This document shows positions 1-13,242 of a stretch of DNA of 64,000 bases, piece after piece. The first letter of the stretch is position 1, and the number at the start of each line of letters is the position of its first letter. The translations under genes and the position numbers were made by a program. Source of the DNA: Sipunculus nudus (lineage: Eukaryota; Annelida; Sipuncula; Golfingiida; Sipunculidae); NCBI GenBank assembly GCA_026874595.1, contig CM049318.1, positions 33,379,956-33,443,955 of the forward strand, given 5' to 3'. Below the pieces are notes generated by a model that saw only the letters and a list, made by a program, of their open reading frames with translations, did no database searches and had not been told where the DNA came from.

Positions 1-626
1 ATCTGGGCGTCCCAAGATCTCCTAGCTCAAGCCCTCTAAAATAGTTGCCTAAAGTAATCTGTAATGGAACATGGAGCACCTACTCATGTTTGCATATTTC
101 TTTGGCAAAGAAATTTATGGGTTGTTGTTATAGCTACTCGCCACCCACCCCCCTTCAGTTTTATCCAGTCTTAGAATTAAGGCCTGCAGAGCCAGACCGT
201 TTTGTGGACCAGGCAAGGCCAACAACTTGTCCCCTTCCCCCCCCCCCCCCAACGCACACACACAAAAGAAATAGAAACTTCAATGTTTAAAAAAAAGTAG
301 ATACAACATAGGACACTGCTAAAATGGTCATTTTTACCTATTTCTGTCATCCCAGGTTTATAGTGCCTTGTTATTAAATTCAGGCCAAAATAGGTGTTTA
401 GAGTTCTCCAGGACTGTTACACCTTTTCTAAAAAATAAGCACCAATAGAATACCTTTATTGAGATCTGTCATAATTATAAATTAATGAAACAAAAACAAA
501 TAAGTTCCAGTGTAAAAGTTTCACTGAGTTCCATACTGTGCCCCTCTTGTCTAGTTCACTTGATGGCAGTACTGGCCTTGTTTCCCTCAAGGCAATAATT
601 ACAAGTATGTAAGGTATCATTGTATC
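1..626. other. No gene seen; non-coding flank
   Basis: No coding signal is visible. The stretch holds a run of 14 C at 237-250 followed by a short CA repeat. The rest is AT-rich unique-looking sequence. Confidence 0.5.
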
Positions 627-1900
627 CCAAGACAAAGTCGGGATTATGATGGTTTAGGCACGGTAGTTCTTTCAGGCGAAATAACTTGATCACGGATCTT
701 TACAAAACTTGACGTGCATAGATATGGGTAAGAGGACGAAGACTATTTAAAATGGAATCATGACATTTATTAGGAGAGTGACCTAGACCTTGAATAGGTC
801 CATTTTGCAGGAAAATCACACAAATTCTTCAAGCTTGCATGGATTGATCCAAAAATTAAGTTGACCAAAGGTCTTGGATAGTGTTGTTATAAACAGGAAA
901 CTGGTGGCGCCACCTCTTATCCTTTTCTTGTTTTTGTGCCGTTGGGCGGAAATTGTGAATGTCCATTGATCTTGGACACCTTAATCTTGTATTCAAGACT
1001 GGTTGAGCCACCTTCATTCATTTTTTGTGTGGCATCCATCCAAATGTTTGCTTTAGGTGAAAATTGCTTATATCTCAGGAGTGGTTCAATGTGTTGGTCT
1101 GAAATTTGGCATTAACATCCATCTTGGAGAGTTTTCTCATCAGCCAGACAAGTAATGTGCCACCTTCATTACCGATTACATGGTATAAAATAAAGCCTTT
1201 TTCTCAGGAATGATTTGCAGTATTGGCCTGAAATTGAGGTTTTCCATAGATCTTGGATACCTCCGTCTCATATTCAAGACTGGTGCCACCATCTGCCACC
1301 CTTTTTTTTGTTTGGCGTCCATCCATACATTTGGTTTAGGTGAAAAATTGCTCATATCTGATGAATTGTTTAATGTGTTGGTCTGAAATTTGGCATTAAC
1401 CTCCTTCTTGGAGAGTTTTCTTGTCAATCCGACAGGTGGCGCCACTTACCTAACTTTTTTTCATAGTATAAAATAATCCCCTTTTCTCAAGAGTGTTTCA
1501 CTGTATTGGCCTGAAAATGTGCATGTTCATAGATCTTGGATACCTCCATCTCATATTCAAGACTGGTGGCGCAATCTCAGTTGTCTTTGGGTGGCGTCCA
1601 TCCATCTATTTGCTTTGGTAAAAATGCTCATATCTGAGTGGATGGATGTATCAGCCTGAAATTTTAGTATGTTTATAGTTCTTGGATAGCTTTGTTGTAG
1701 ACCGACAGGTGGTGCCACTTGCTGTTCTGTTTTTATAGAATAAATTGATGCACTTTATCTCAGTTGTGAATTGGTGTCTCGGCCTGAAATCTTGCATGGT
1801 TTGGTCGCTTTTACAGTGTCAGTATATCCTGCTGAAGATTGGGGCCTCCTCTTTAGGGGGGGGGGGGTGTTAATCTTCTGGGGATACTAGAAATTCTAGT
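627..1900 (+). repeat. Dispersed repeat, GTATCCCCAGAC family, copy 1
   Basis: This stretch matches the better copy at 44026-45280. It starts with CCCAAGACAAAGTCGGGATT near 628 and ends with TCTGGGGATACTA near 1880. Between them it repeats phrases such as 'gatcttggatacctccatctc' variants and 'ctggtggcgccacc'. The 12-bp palindrome GGTGGCGCCACC is at 903-914, with an 11/12 match at 1435-1446. A G run lies at 1855-1867. The family is unnamed here; no transposase or reverse transcriptase is visible. Confidence 0.65.
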
Positions 1901-4900
1901 TGAAAATGGTTTTGTTTATATATTTCCCATATACATACACACCATAACAAGAATGAAGCACATTTTGGTTTATTACCTGTAAGTTGAGAAATTTTTACAA
2001 TATTTGACTCAGCCAATAAATTAATAAAAAGTATGGCTCTATATTTTCTTTCCAAAGGTCATAGAACAATATTTCATCCATGAAAAGTTTTAGTTAGTAC
2101 CATTCCATGTTATTAATAATTATGAATATAATGCAACTGTATGGCATTATGAGTCATTTTTGACATTACCTGTTTTCTTCTTAATTGTGTATAGTTTATA
2201 ATAATTACAATCCTGTAATCTAATAGTGTCCTATCCATTCAAAAAAATATCTGCTTTCCACTGCCTTGTTCTCTATGAATTGAGGAAAAAATAAGGGCAC
2301 AGCTCAACTACCAGTCCATGATCATAATGGAAAATGTTAATTCATGAAATTTTATACAGATAATACATTTGCGGTTCTGTTGGTCAAGTATGATATACAC
2401 TGTTATTCTTGTCATGTTAAATAGAAACCAGTAGCTGCATGTTTTATTCATATAGAATTTATTACCAAAGCTTCTAGATGAGTTACCGGTGCTCTATTTA
2501 CTTTTCTACCCCTCAATTATTTTCAACGAATGTGTGGCTTTTGTATGATCTTGATTATAGTTACATGAACAGTCTCCAGATGGCAGTATTAGTTTAACAT
2601 GTGTGACACCCAAATGTCAACAAAATAGCCTCAGTTCAAGAAGTCCTTTTCTTTGCAGAAGGTTTTGTGAAAAGAATTAGTTTAATTAGCAGGATGTTAT
2701 ACCTGGTTTCATATTTCTGAATTTGAGTAAGTGGCTTAAATCTTCTGTACACAAACAAAACAATTGAGCTGATCATTTTCTTTAGAAAATTGACTGTTGA
2801 CTTGTATTATTTCATATAATAGCAGGGTAAGTAAAATGATGGCCTTTAATACACTCTTAACTTGATAGCCAGGGTCTTCTGATCTTGTGATTCTTTAGAT
2901 GACTAAAATATACTAACTTTATTTGTTGCATTTATAATACAGATCTCTCCTTGCATGGCCTAGCACCATCATTTATTTTACAAGGACTGATGATAAATTC
3001 AGCAAAAATTAATTGATTGACTGATAGATAATCTTTACCATTCTTACTCATAAAAATAGGAGTAGGTAAAAAATGGGCTCAAGATAAAATTTTAATATCA
3101 AAGTTACACAACTGAAAATCTAAAGATCAAGTGTCCAAATAATTTACAACAACAAATCCTGAATCACAGTCTGCAGCCTTGAGTATGAAATAAAAGTTAT
3201 ATAACAAGTGGGTGCTATTTGAAATCCATAATTATATAAAAATCTTTTATTAGGACATGAAGAAATTTATTGGAGATTGATTCAGCACCAAATATTGACA
3301 ACTTTAAATGATTACTTTGGAGGAACTATAGATTATAGTCAAATGACTGGGACTGACCAGTGAATGAGCAAGCTGTCTGGATTATTTCACCTGAATTTCT
3401 ACTTGAAATAACCTAGATAAGTTACATACATGCTAAACTTACATTAATCCTGTACAAGAAATCTGTATATCCTACTTATAAAACATTAAATTGCACACTT
3501 AAACTAACAGTACAAGTTTGCAGGGGTGGCACCAGGATTTTGGTCCAACCCAGAAAGACTAATGACAGAATCTTGAAAAGATTTCTCCGGTCTTGAAATC
3601 GAAGGAGGCATTTTTTTTAAACCCATGTAGACCCCAACCTCAGCATCTGCTTTGGACATGAAACCCCACAAATATTGGTCAAACAACACAACTGGTTCAT
3701 GTGAGCATTCTGTTAATCAAGATATCATCCTGACTTAACAATAACAAACATTAAGAAAACATTAGATTAATTACAGTGAACCCTTAAAAGAAAATACCAC
3801 ATCACTGGTATTCAAATGTCAGATAAATATATTAACTGTGAAATTTAAGAACTATTAATATTATAGTTGAGTAAAATACCATTATATTGTCAAGATCTGC
3901 ATTGCAGTGACATCAAGAGTAAACAAAGCATGACAACTTGCTGAAAAATGTCTTAGTATAATTGGATAATTATTGAAAACAGGATGATTATTGAAAACAA
4001 TTTTTATATGAGTTAAGTCAGTAATACATTCCTCCTGTTGTTATAAATGACATGTTTATTAATGTCCCCAGTCATTAAATTAACCTACTAGTTAATAAAT
4101 CATGTATAAAAAAAAAGTTGATAAATCATGTATAGATACAACCTTAAGTAAGTATGCACATTTATCTAGTGATCATCAGTATGTAACACCTCTCTGCTCT
4201 ACTGTATTATAATAAATGATAAACTATTATTTATATGATCAAACCCAAAAATTAAGACTACACAGATACCTCCACTAGAATCCTAAGCGAACGTTCATGT
4301 GTGCTGCACAGAAAAAATGTGTACTACAGTTGAATGGTGATTCATGATTCAACTTCATGGTTGGATCACAGGTGAGCTGTGCTCACTAGAGCAAAGGTGG
4401 CCTCTAATACTACTAAATAGCTCTGGCCCTCAGTCAGGATTAAGAAATTTCCTAATGTTAAAGAATCCTTTAACATTATGGCCTTTTTCCTTTTGTGTTT
4501 ACCACTCGCAAAATTTCATCAAAATTCATTCATAACTTATGTGTTAAACTGCTGACATGCAAACATGCATCAAGTATAACCAGCTAAGCAACCAACTTAC
4601 TGATCTGTGTAAATAAAAACATTCTACCTCTGCTAGAGGTACAATGAATGAGCCAGAACCCATTGTTTTTGGTGTTCAGTTAAATTAGTTTCTGTGGTTA
4701 CATGCATTGTTTCCCTTTTAATAGGGAAAACCTGTGATCAGTTTATCCTATTTGGTCTAAAAAATTAAGATGGAAAATATCTCAATTCATATTGTATTTT
4801 TTTGCCATGACAAATAATTAACAGGTTAACTTGATCCAATATAATCAGAATCAAGGTATGTTCTGCTTTAAATGTACAAGTTAATTAAAGGATCCCATAA

Positions 4901-6135
4901 GCCATTATGGTTCCAACACTCCTGGGGCATTAAAGACATAAGAATATATAAAATATATTGCAAACAAAGCAATCAACACTGCCCTCAGATGTACATAACA
5001 AAATGCTAAAATAAGTAAGGAACAGACAGGTGTAGTTTGAGTGTAAAACTGTGTACCTGACTAATCAGTGCAGGACCATGTATGTTTAGTGGAGCCAAGA
5101 CCTATAGGCTGTACATATAATAAAACAAAAGTAAAAGACTCTAGGGACTTCATGTCATGGCGATATTAACAAAAGAAAACACATAATCACAACATGGAAC
5201 GTTTCAACTGTACACATATTAGGGCCCGACATTAATGGTTAACTGCTTGTCCGGGGCTAGTGAAAGTTCCAGAAAATTGTGAGGAGGGCAACTAAAAGTC
5301 ATCTCCTGCTTGCCCAACTTGGCAAGTGGGTCCAACATAAACCTTTTCTGAAAAGCCTGTAAAAGGATGTTTGTGTTCTTAAATACAATCAGTGATTTTT
5401 GTAGGGCAAGTAAAAATTCATGTAGGGCAAGTAAAAGCTAGATATTACTTGCCCAACTGGGCAAGTACTTTCAAAAGTAAATGTCTAGCCATGCATTAAC
5501 CAAAAGAAAAAAAGACATTTTGTGGTACATCTATTAACACACACACACACAAAACAACACATTAACAACAAAGGACATTCTGGCTGTATATATATGAACA
5601 CAAAAAAGCAGCTTGAGAATACAGATATTAACACAAATATAACACAATACCAGATTTAAAAATCCTGGTCGTATTAATTAAAATAGTTAAATAATTATTT
5701 GACCATTACTGGTCCTCAACATATAAAATTAAGTGAGTTTAACAATTATTTGATGGTTTTAAATCATTTATGGTTTTGAAATATTATTTTATGATTAAAT
5801 AATCACAGTAAAAAATGACTTAGAAGATGAATTATGGTTTTGTGGAAATCTATTGGCCCCTTAATCACTCCATACAGAAAATGTTTCACTTTGATTTTGA
5901 TCTTTTGTTTATTATTACATTAAAAATAGGAAGTTTTTATCTTATTTAATGGATTTCGAAAATATAGACCATATAGCTTACTTGTGAACAATATTTGCAT
6001 TCCATTGTTTCATAAATTTATTGGAGAGTTCTTAAGGTTATGAAAGGGGGAATATTTGTTATACCATATTCACTAATCATGCTGATTAAAGATTTAATCT
6101 ATGACTGAGAGCAGCCCTTTAAGATATTTTTAGCT
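1901..6135. other. No gene seen; AT-rich flank with repeat scraps
   Basis: No supported reading frame. Around 4349-4430 the phrase 'ggttggatcacaggtgagct' resembles sequence at 45553-45640 and is probably a repeat fragment. At about 5223-5490 the word GGGCAAGT and its reverse complement recur, with weak inverted ends (GGCCCGACATT and a diverged partner), which suggests an old DNA-transposon remnant. The rest shows nothing I can name. Confidence 0.4.
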
Positions 6136-6157
6136 GGGGGGGGGGGGGGGGGGGGGG
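6136..6157. repeat. Poly-G tract (22 G)
   Basis: An uninterrupted run of 22 G follows TAGCT. Such runs can form G-quadruplexes and are prone to length error in sequencing, so the exact length is uncertain. Confidence 0.9.
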
Positions 6158-6810
6158 TGACTGTAGTTCACTAATTAGTCTCCAGATTGCAGTTCACTCA
6201 GCCCATGCCAATACTTTGTGCTACTTCCTTAATATTTATTTTTGTGTTCAAAATGAAATTTTTAACAGCCACATTCATATCTGACAAAAAATTAAGTGCT
6301 CCAAAAATTAAAAAAAAAAATTTTTAATATAAAAAAATAGGATTTTTGACAATTCAGTTAAAATTACTGCTGGATCACCATTTGAAGAGTACCGGTAACT
6401 TTCTGAGTGTATACTGCCATCAATTACTTAAATGACTATCAATATCTGTTCAACTGACTCATTCTGATGTTGGCCTTTTATAACAAGAATATATTAATTA
6501 ATACTGATCACTATTCTGACAATATACACAGTCAGGTTCAGTTGTGTCCATCACTTTGTTTTAATGAGATGTGTGTGCAATTAATGACTCATCACTGTGT
6601 CATAAATCATCAGTCTGTTTTTTTTTTGGCTCCGTCCAACCCACTGTTTTCCCTTGATCATAAATTTTTATTTTACAGCTCCCCAAAATCCATCCCTTTT
6701 CTGGACATAAATACAGTGGGCTTAGATTATACCTGATTATGTTCTCTTTCACACATACAGGTGAATGTTATGATTCATGGATTTATTTATTAAAGGACAC
6801 CTTCCACATA

Positions 6811-6993
6811 CAGTGGAACCTCTTCTTATGGGCACCTCTTCAGTACTACAGGCACCTCCTATTTACAGCCATTTATGGGTAGTCCCTTGAAAAAAGGTCC
6901 CAAGATCAGTGACCTCCCTACTTAGGGCACCTCTTTTTTTTTGCGGGCAAAATATCTAGTCCCATCAGTGTCTGTTATTTGAAGGTTCTGTTG
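6811..6993. mobile_element. Short pogo/Tigger-like element (183 bp)
   Basis: It opens CAGTGGAACCTCTTCTTATG after a TA dinucleotide and closes GAAGGTTCTGTTG before a TA. The two ends are imperfect inverted repeats. CAGTGGAACCTC-type ends with TA duplication are typical of pogo/Tigger elements of the Tc1-mariner superfamily. No transposase is present, so the copy is non-autonomous. Confidence 0.7.
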
Positions 6994-7394
6994 TATATCC
7001 CCTTCGACGGAAGTGTATCAATGAAAATATTGACCACTTGGTGTCAGGTCAAGATAATGTACAGGACAATATTGCTCAATATAGTTAACAAGTCTTTATA
7101 GATTTTGCGTTACATTTTTATTTTCTCTTTTCTATCATACATAATCCTTGAAAAAAATGGGTTTCTTTAAATCGACAAACCTACCATAACAAACTTAAAA
7201 AAATAGAGTAAATTGTCAGTTTGTGAAAAGATGGAATTGACAGCAAACTAAAAAAGTGGTGCATCTGAGGTTTTATAGAACAACAATATTTGTACAAATA
7301 AATTTAACAGCAGCCGGGTATTCAAGTGAAGCAAGTTGAACAGAAAGTATTTCTGTACCTAAGTTGACTGAAACTCCATGTAGCCTCCATCTTG

Positions 7395-7725
7395 ATCAAA
7401 CAGTATTTAATTTCATCCATATTGGTCAGGACTAATTTAATTCCATTCTGATTGTCAATATTTCTTTTATCTCATCCTGATTGGTCTGCATTCAGTAAAT
7501 AAATCCTGGTTGGTCAGCATACATTTAATTCCATCCTGAATGGTCAATATATATTTGATTCCATCCTGATTGGTCAATATTTCTTTTATCCCATCCTGAT
7601 TGGTCTGCATTCAGTAAATAAATCCTGATTGGTCAGCATTCATTTACTTCCATCTTGATTGGTCAGCATTCAGTAAATAAATCCTGATTGGTCAGCATTC
7701 AGTAAATAAACCCTGATTGGTCATT
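7395..7725. repeat. Degenerate tandem array of CTGATTGGT words
   Basis: A phrase of roughly 29-45 bp, 'atcctgattggtcagcatt' followed by 'cagtaaataaatcc', is repeated with variation. About eight units contain the intact word ATTGG in the context CTGATTGGTC, and about three more carry one change. The reverse complement, GACCAATCAG, matches the CCAAT box recognised by NF-Y. The array is otherwise non-coding. Confidence 0.75.
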
Positions 7726-7990
7726 TCTGAAACAGACTAAATAAAATAAGTAACATCTGGTCAGCTTGTATATATGTTCAATGTAGAAAGAGGGCCTTTT
7801 TCTAGGAGTGTGGTGAATTTGAATTTTGAAGTTTGATCTTTGAGACAGGTAGTCCAGGCCATCCCTTGAATCCCTTACTGGAAGATGTTTGGACTTAAAT
7901 TATCATTTGGCAGGAAAGGTAACAGACTGATTTTAGTTAAATTTTATCTATTATTCTTAAAAACAAATGATGACTCTAGGGTTCTATCAG

Positions 7991-8374
7991 GGTTCTAGAA
8001 AGGTATAATATAATCACCAGGGTTCTATTATGGTATAATATAATCACCAGGGTTCTATTAAGGTATAATATAATCACCAGGGTTCTATTAAGGTATAATA
8101 TAATCACCAGGGTTCCCTTAAGGTATAATATAATCACCAGGGTTCTATTAAGGTATAATATAATCACCAGAGTTGTATTAAGGTATAAAATAATCACCAG
8201 GGTTCCATTAAGGTATAATATAATCACCAGGGTTCTATTAAGGTATAATATAATCACCAGGGTTCTTTTAAGGTATAATATAATCACCAGGGTTCTATTA
8301 AGGTATAATATAATCACCAGGGTTCTATTAAGGTATAATATAATCACCACTGTTCTATTAAGGTATAATATAAT
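7991..8374. repeat. 30-bp minisatellite, about 12.8 copies
   Basis: The unit GGTTCTATTAAGGTATAATA followed by TAATCACCAG repeats with an exact 30-bp period. Since 30 is a multiple of three, the minus strand reads as an open frame of a repeated decapeptide (VIILYLNRTL). I take that frame to be a by-product of the period, not a gene. Confidence 0.95.
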
Positions 8375-8777
8375 GCAGCATAAGGATCTAACATAATTGA
8401 TTGCTTCATCAGGTTGTATATATACTCAGTCACTGCTGAAATGTCAGATTTCAGTTGCATCAGGAAATAAATATTATTTTAATGTCAATCAAATATTGAT
8501 ATATTATCAATAACTGATCACTGAACCTGAAACTGGAATTAGATTATAACCTCTTTGGTGCAAACCAATACACAAACTGGGGTTGGATCCAGGGTTTAGG
8601 AAAAGGGGGGTCCAACCCTGGAAGACTAATAAAAAACCTATAAAGTGGTCCCCAGGTATGGGAAAGGGGGTTTAACCTGTCTCCATTGTTCTCAGTATAC
8701 GCCCCACCCTCCTGGATCTGCTTCTGCAGACCTTGCCCTATAATAAATTGTAATAAACTATTTTTGAAAACTTGAAC

Positions 8778-8964
8778 TGTGACTATGTTGATACCTGTAT
8801 AATAAGGAAACTTGTGGGACTGGCGGAAAATGAATCTGAATTCACAGGTGGTCTTATTAGACAGGTGAGTTTTTACCAATGTGAATGCTCTCAGTATACT
8901 CATGGGTGGTCTTAATAGACAGTTGGTCTTATTAGACAGATGGTCTTTCAGACAGGTTCAACTG
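8778..8964. mobile_element. Diverged pogo/Tigger-like element
   Basis: The right end GACAGGTTCAACTG followed by TA is clear. The body repeats 'ggtggtcttattagacagg', as in the copy at 40388-40564. The left end is degraded, so the start is approximate. Confidence 0.55.
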
Positions 8965-8966
8965 TA

Positions 8967-10340
8967 AATCTGTAAAAAGTGCCTCAGATGAAAAGCCCAG
9001 GTGTAAATCTGGTCTGCTGGCAAGATTTCACTAAGGCATTTTAGAAATACACATCATGTTTCTTTAAAATGTTAATGTACTGTGTTCTTATGTTGAGGAT
9101 GGCATACATATCGGTCAGATTTCGTTCAAATACACAACTGTCATATAACTAAATATGTGTGCATGTGTGTTAGATTTTTTTGTATATTCTTCTATATTAT
9201 CTCCATACCATTTAATAGTAATCTTACAATTTTCACCAAGACATATAAATCACATTATTCCTGTTATATAACTGTATGTGGGTGATTTTGTTCTGTATTG
9301 CTAGTATTTCTGCAAATCTCCATGGCATTAAATTTTGTATGCATGTATTTCATTAGTGTCTTTGTAATGCAGAATATTTTTGTGTTTAGTGGTTGGAGGT
9401 GTCCATTTGGATATCTCCCATTCTACATATAATATATATATATTATATAATCTACAGGATAGCATTTTCAGGTGTATTTAGTTATTACCAGGTCCAGGCT
9501 AATACTGAGTATGATTATTGTATAGTAAGTTGCAATGTTTTAATGCAAGGCAGTGTGTATTTTATAAATATGCAATGATGGTGAAAGTTTCACAGGTAAA
9601 TTTTACAACCTTTAATGTCTGAAGTGTATTCAAAACGTCTTCAGTAATATAAACATCTAATTGATCCAACATGGTGGGTCATGGTGGAATGTATTTATGT
9701 TTATAAAAAATAAATGTAAAAAAAATACTGTCAAAATAATGTCAATTTACTTTGTCTTGTAAAAAACTACCTAGTAAAAAGACTGCACAATTCACAAGTA
9801 TTTCCCTATAAGAATGTCAATTTGTACATTTTGAAACACGATTGTAATATACTTTTGATTATGTAATATGATAACAGAGCAGTTGTTCTCTGAGCCAAGC
9901 ATTTTCAGGCGACACATGTACTCTATGTATGTGTGGGTGGTTCAAGTCCATCGGATGCTTCAGAGTTCTGCAGTGTTGCAAAAATATTAAACATCTCTTG
10001 AAATAGTTTTGAAGAATCAATTGTCAAAGTTGTTAGATATGAATAAGATCCATTTAGAACTTTACAAGTTCAAAGGCTATCTTTCGTGAAACTTGAATAG
10101 GATGAAAATAAGATTATAAAATATTTGGGTTTTTTTACACAATCCTTGCAACTAATTATTAGATTATCGTATCATTGAAACTCTTTAATATTGGACCCAA
10201 TCCGTAGCATTTAGAGTAAAAATCCAATTTCACTTCCAGATCTGTCTTGCATGGGTCTACGTTTTGGGGCAAAACAGTTTAAGGGGCTTGGTACTCCCTA
10301 CAAAGAGCCCTTGTTAGAACTGGAGATTGCTTTACATTTT
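8967..10340. other. No gene seen
   Basis: AT-rich non-coding sequence with a short TA-rich patch near 9427-9450. A B-box-like word, GGTTCAAGTCC, occurs near 9938 but has no matching A box, so I do not call a tRNA-derived element. Confidence 0.4.
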
Positions 10341-10719
10341 TAGCTCAGCTGACTATGTCATCTGAGCTATATAGTCGTGGTCCTTTGTCGGTCGTCCGTC
10401 CGTCGTGCCGTCCGTCCGTCCGTCCGTAGATGTGGCACGTTTTGAAACCGTAAGACCTAGGAATCCAAAATTCGGCATAATGTTAGATGTCCCCAAGATC
10501 TCCTACCAAGCTGAAAATTGGGTCTTTGCGACTGCGTTCCTTTGAGAAATTAAGGAAAAACCTCAATTTTTATTAAAAACCTATTTTCACACTTCAGGAC
10601 TGCCTAATATCAAAACCACTCATCTGTTTTTCCTCATATTTACCATAAATATTCCTCTATATAGTTCACATGTACATACTAGAAATTAGGTCTGTATCAT
10701 ATAATTTTAAAAAGTTATG

Positions 10720-12856
10720 GGTTTCACATACAGCTCACCTACCAACAGGGGAAGAACCATAATTATTTTGAGGTCACAAGGTCAAAGGTCAAGGTCACAG
10801 AACCAACTTCTTTGAAAAGCCTCAGGATGCATTTTAAGCCAAACCTTTCATCCCAATTCTTTGATCTTTCACATGTAGCTCACCTACTAAGTGGGAGAAG
10901 AATCCTATAGATGTTGAGGTCACAAGGTCAAAGGTCAGGGTCACAGAATCCACTTTTTTTAAAAGGTTGTGGACACATTTCATGCTAGACCTTTCATTCC
11001 AAACCTTTCAGCACTGATATCGCTTCTCTGCCAACATGGGAAAAGACCTGTTGATTTTGAGGTCAAAGGTCAAGTTCACAGCACCCTCTTCTTGCGTGGA
11101 GTCATTTTCAGCAAACTTTTCAATCTATACTTTCCATCTGTTATATATGGCTTACCTACCAATAGGAGAAGAAGCCTATTGATTTTGAGTTCAAAAGGTC
11201 AAAGGTCAAGGTCACAATATTGTTCTAAATGCTTGTGAACATATTTCAAGTGAAACTGTTCAACCCAAACCTTCAGTCTTTCACATATGCCACATCTATG
11301 CATCACTGAATTTGATTCAAACTTCATATTTATGGGTCTTTTTGCATGAAGAAATAATTAATTGATTTTGAGGTCAGCTGGTCAGGAGGTTCAAGGTTGC
11401 AGGTCTAAGTTATTCACTCATTGGTTGCCAAGTAATTACACCCGGCCAGATGTAAGTGGTTAGTAGTTACCAATCATTTAGAAAGAATCCAGTTGATATG
11501 TGGGCAAAAGGCCAAGGTCATAGGTCAGGGATGTTCACAATAACTTATTTTGTTGACCATCTCTATTTTTCTTGTTTTCTTGTATATATAACCATATGGC
11601 ACTCACAACTGGTGCATCTCACTATGTGCCCATAATTGTCAGTGACACTTGTGATATATGACTCCCTTTTGTATCAGCTCATGGAGTGATAAGGATATAT
11701 CATTAGTGCATAACAAAAACACTGTTGCCAGAATGCTTTGGCCAGGCATTAAGACTATGAGAGTTAAGTGTTAAGTTTAGCTACTGATTTATAAAATGAT
11801 GGGAACATTTTGCAGTTTATATCATGGAATCATAGCAATAAACTTAGTTTTCTAGATATCTGAATATTATTATACAAATCATCAGATATACCAGCAAGTG
11901 TTTGTTCTGATAATATGTGGGTCTGTACCTGGATTTAGGATGGCTTTATTTGATTACAAGACTCTTAGTGATGCTTTCTGCATTTCTTTTCTTTTAGGTT
12001 TTGCAGTTTACCTACCCTGCTGACCCCATTGAATAGCAAGCTGATAATTAAAACAAATTGGACTTGCACTTTTTACATTTGCATGTTCATAAGTCTGATA
12101 TGAGAGCTCTCCAACCTGATCATGCCTTTTGAATTGTTTTGGACATTCATAACTGTTACATTCTTTGAAGCAATTGCTACAAGTTTAGTGTCTTATTGGA
12201 GGATGTGTGACTTGTCAGAAAACCATTATGTCTGCCAGGTAGCCATTTTAGAAATCCTTTTGCCAGGACAGTTTCTGTGATTTTTTTATGATGTTTGGTC
12301 CCTTTTAGAGGATGTTTGTTGTTCAATTTCCGACCTGTCAGAAATCCAATATGGCCACCAGGACGCCATCTTTAAATTCCTTTAGAACATATTATCTCAA
12401 AAACTATTAAAGTGAATGCAGTGGGATGTATATTAATGTAATCTTGCATGGGTCAAAGATTTCTTAATAAATATGACCATCATTTATGAAAGCTCAGTAC
12501 AGTTGGCTTGTATTGAATACAAATTAATATGGAAGCACCCGTTTCACAATAATTCTTGCATGGATTTCCTTGATCTTTTGTTATATTTTGATCTTATATG
12601 TGGCCTGTGTGGTATTCCTTTTGAGACTGACAGGTATCGAGCAAGCTGTGGGATTAGTTCCTGATAGCTCAACAACCATACATTTTGCCTCAGACCATCA
12701 TTCACTATGTTTAACCAGACATATATGATAAGAATTTATGGCAATGTAGAAAGTTTAAACAAAATTGGCATATAGGTTCTGCAACAATTTTACTAGAAGT
12801 TGTGAATTGCAGCCCATGATGTCGCAGGTCATGACCCATGGGTCACTTGTTTTTAT
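10720..12856 (+). repeat. Inner repeat with AGGTCA-rich blocks
   Basis: Blocks reading 'attttgaggtcacaaggtca' recur at intervals of about 140 bp between 10750 and 11220. Four perfect AGGTCAAAGGTCA sites lie at 10779-10791, 10925-10937, 11060-11072 and 11196-11208. The element ends with CATGACCCATGGGTCACTTG near 12850, similar to the ends of the enclosing family. A related copy is at 62860-63240. No protein-coding frame of note is present. Confidence 0.65.
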
Positions 12857-13242
12857 TAAAAAACCTATTTTCACTTTTCAGGACTGCCGAATATCAAAAC
12901 CACTCATCTGTTTTTCCTCATATTTACCATAAATTTTCCTCTATATAGTTCCTATGTACATACCAGAAATTATGTCTGTATTATATAATTTAAAAAAGTT
13001 ATGGGCTCAAACATAATGCATTTTGTAAAAATTCAGGAAAGATATTTGATCACTTAACACAAAACATGTTAAAGCTAAGGACTTTTTTCCAGTAATATAA
13101 CTTTAATTAATCAAAATTTAATTGGATACCCAAAATCAGATCAAAATCTGTTAACATTTTTAAAATATTAGCAAAAATAAAGAATTGGTACCTTTAATTT
13201 TTCCCAACTTTGGCCAAGGCACGTTTTTTTTCCCTCTAAGTA

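Noticed and set aside
7976-8350. 124-codon minus-strand frame of repeated VIILYLNRTL
   Set aside because: It follows from a 30-bp tandem repeat; no start context, no other coding signal.
9938-9948. B-box-like GGTTCAAGTCC
   Set aside because: No A box or tRNA-like fold upstream.
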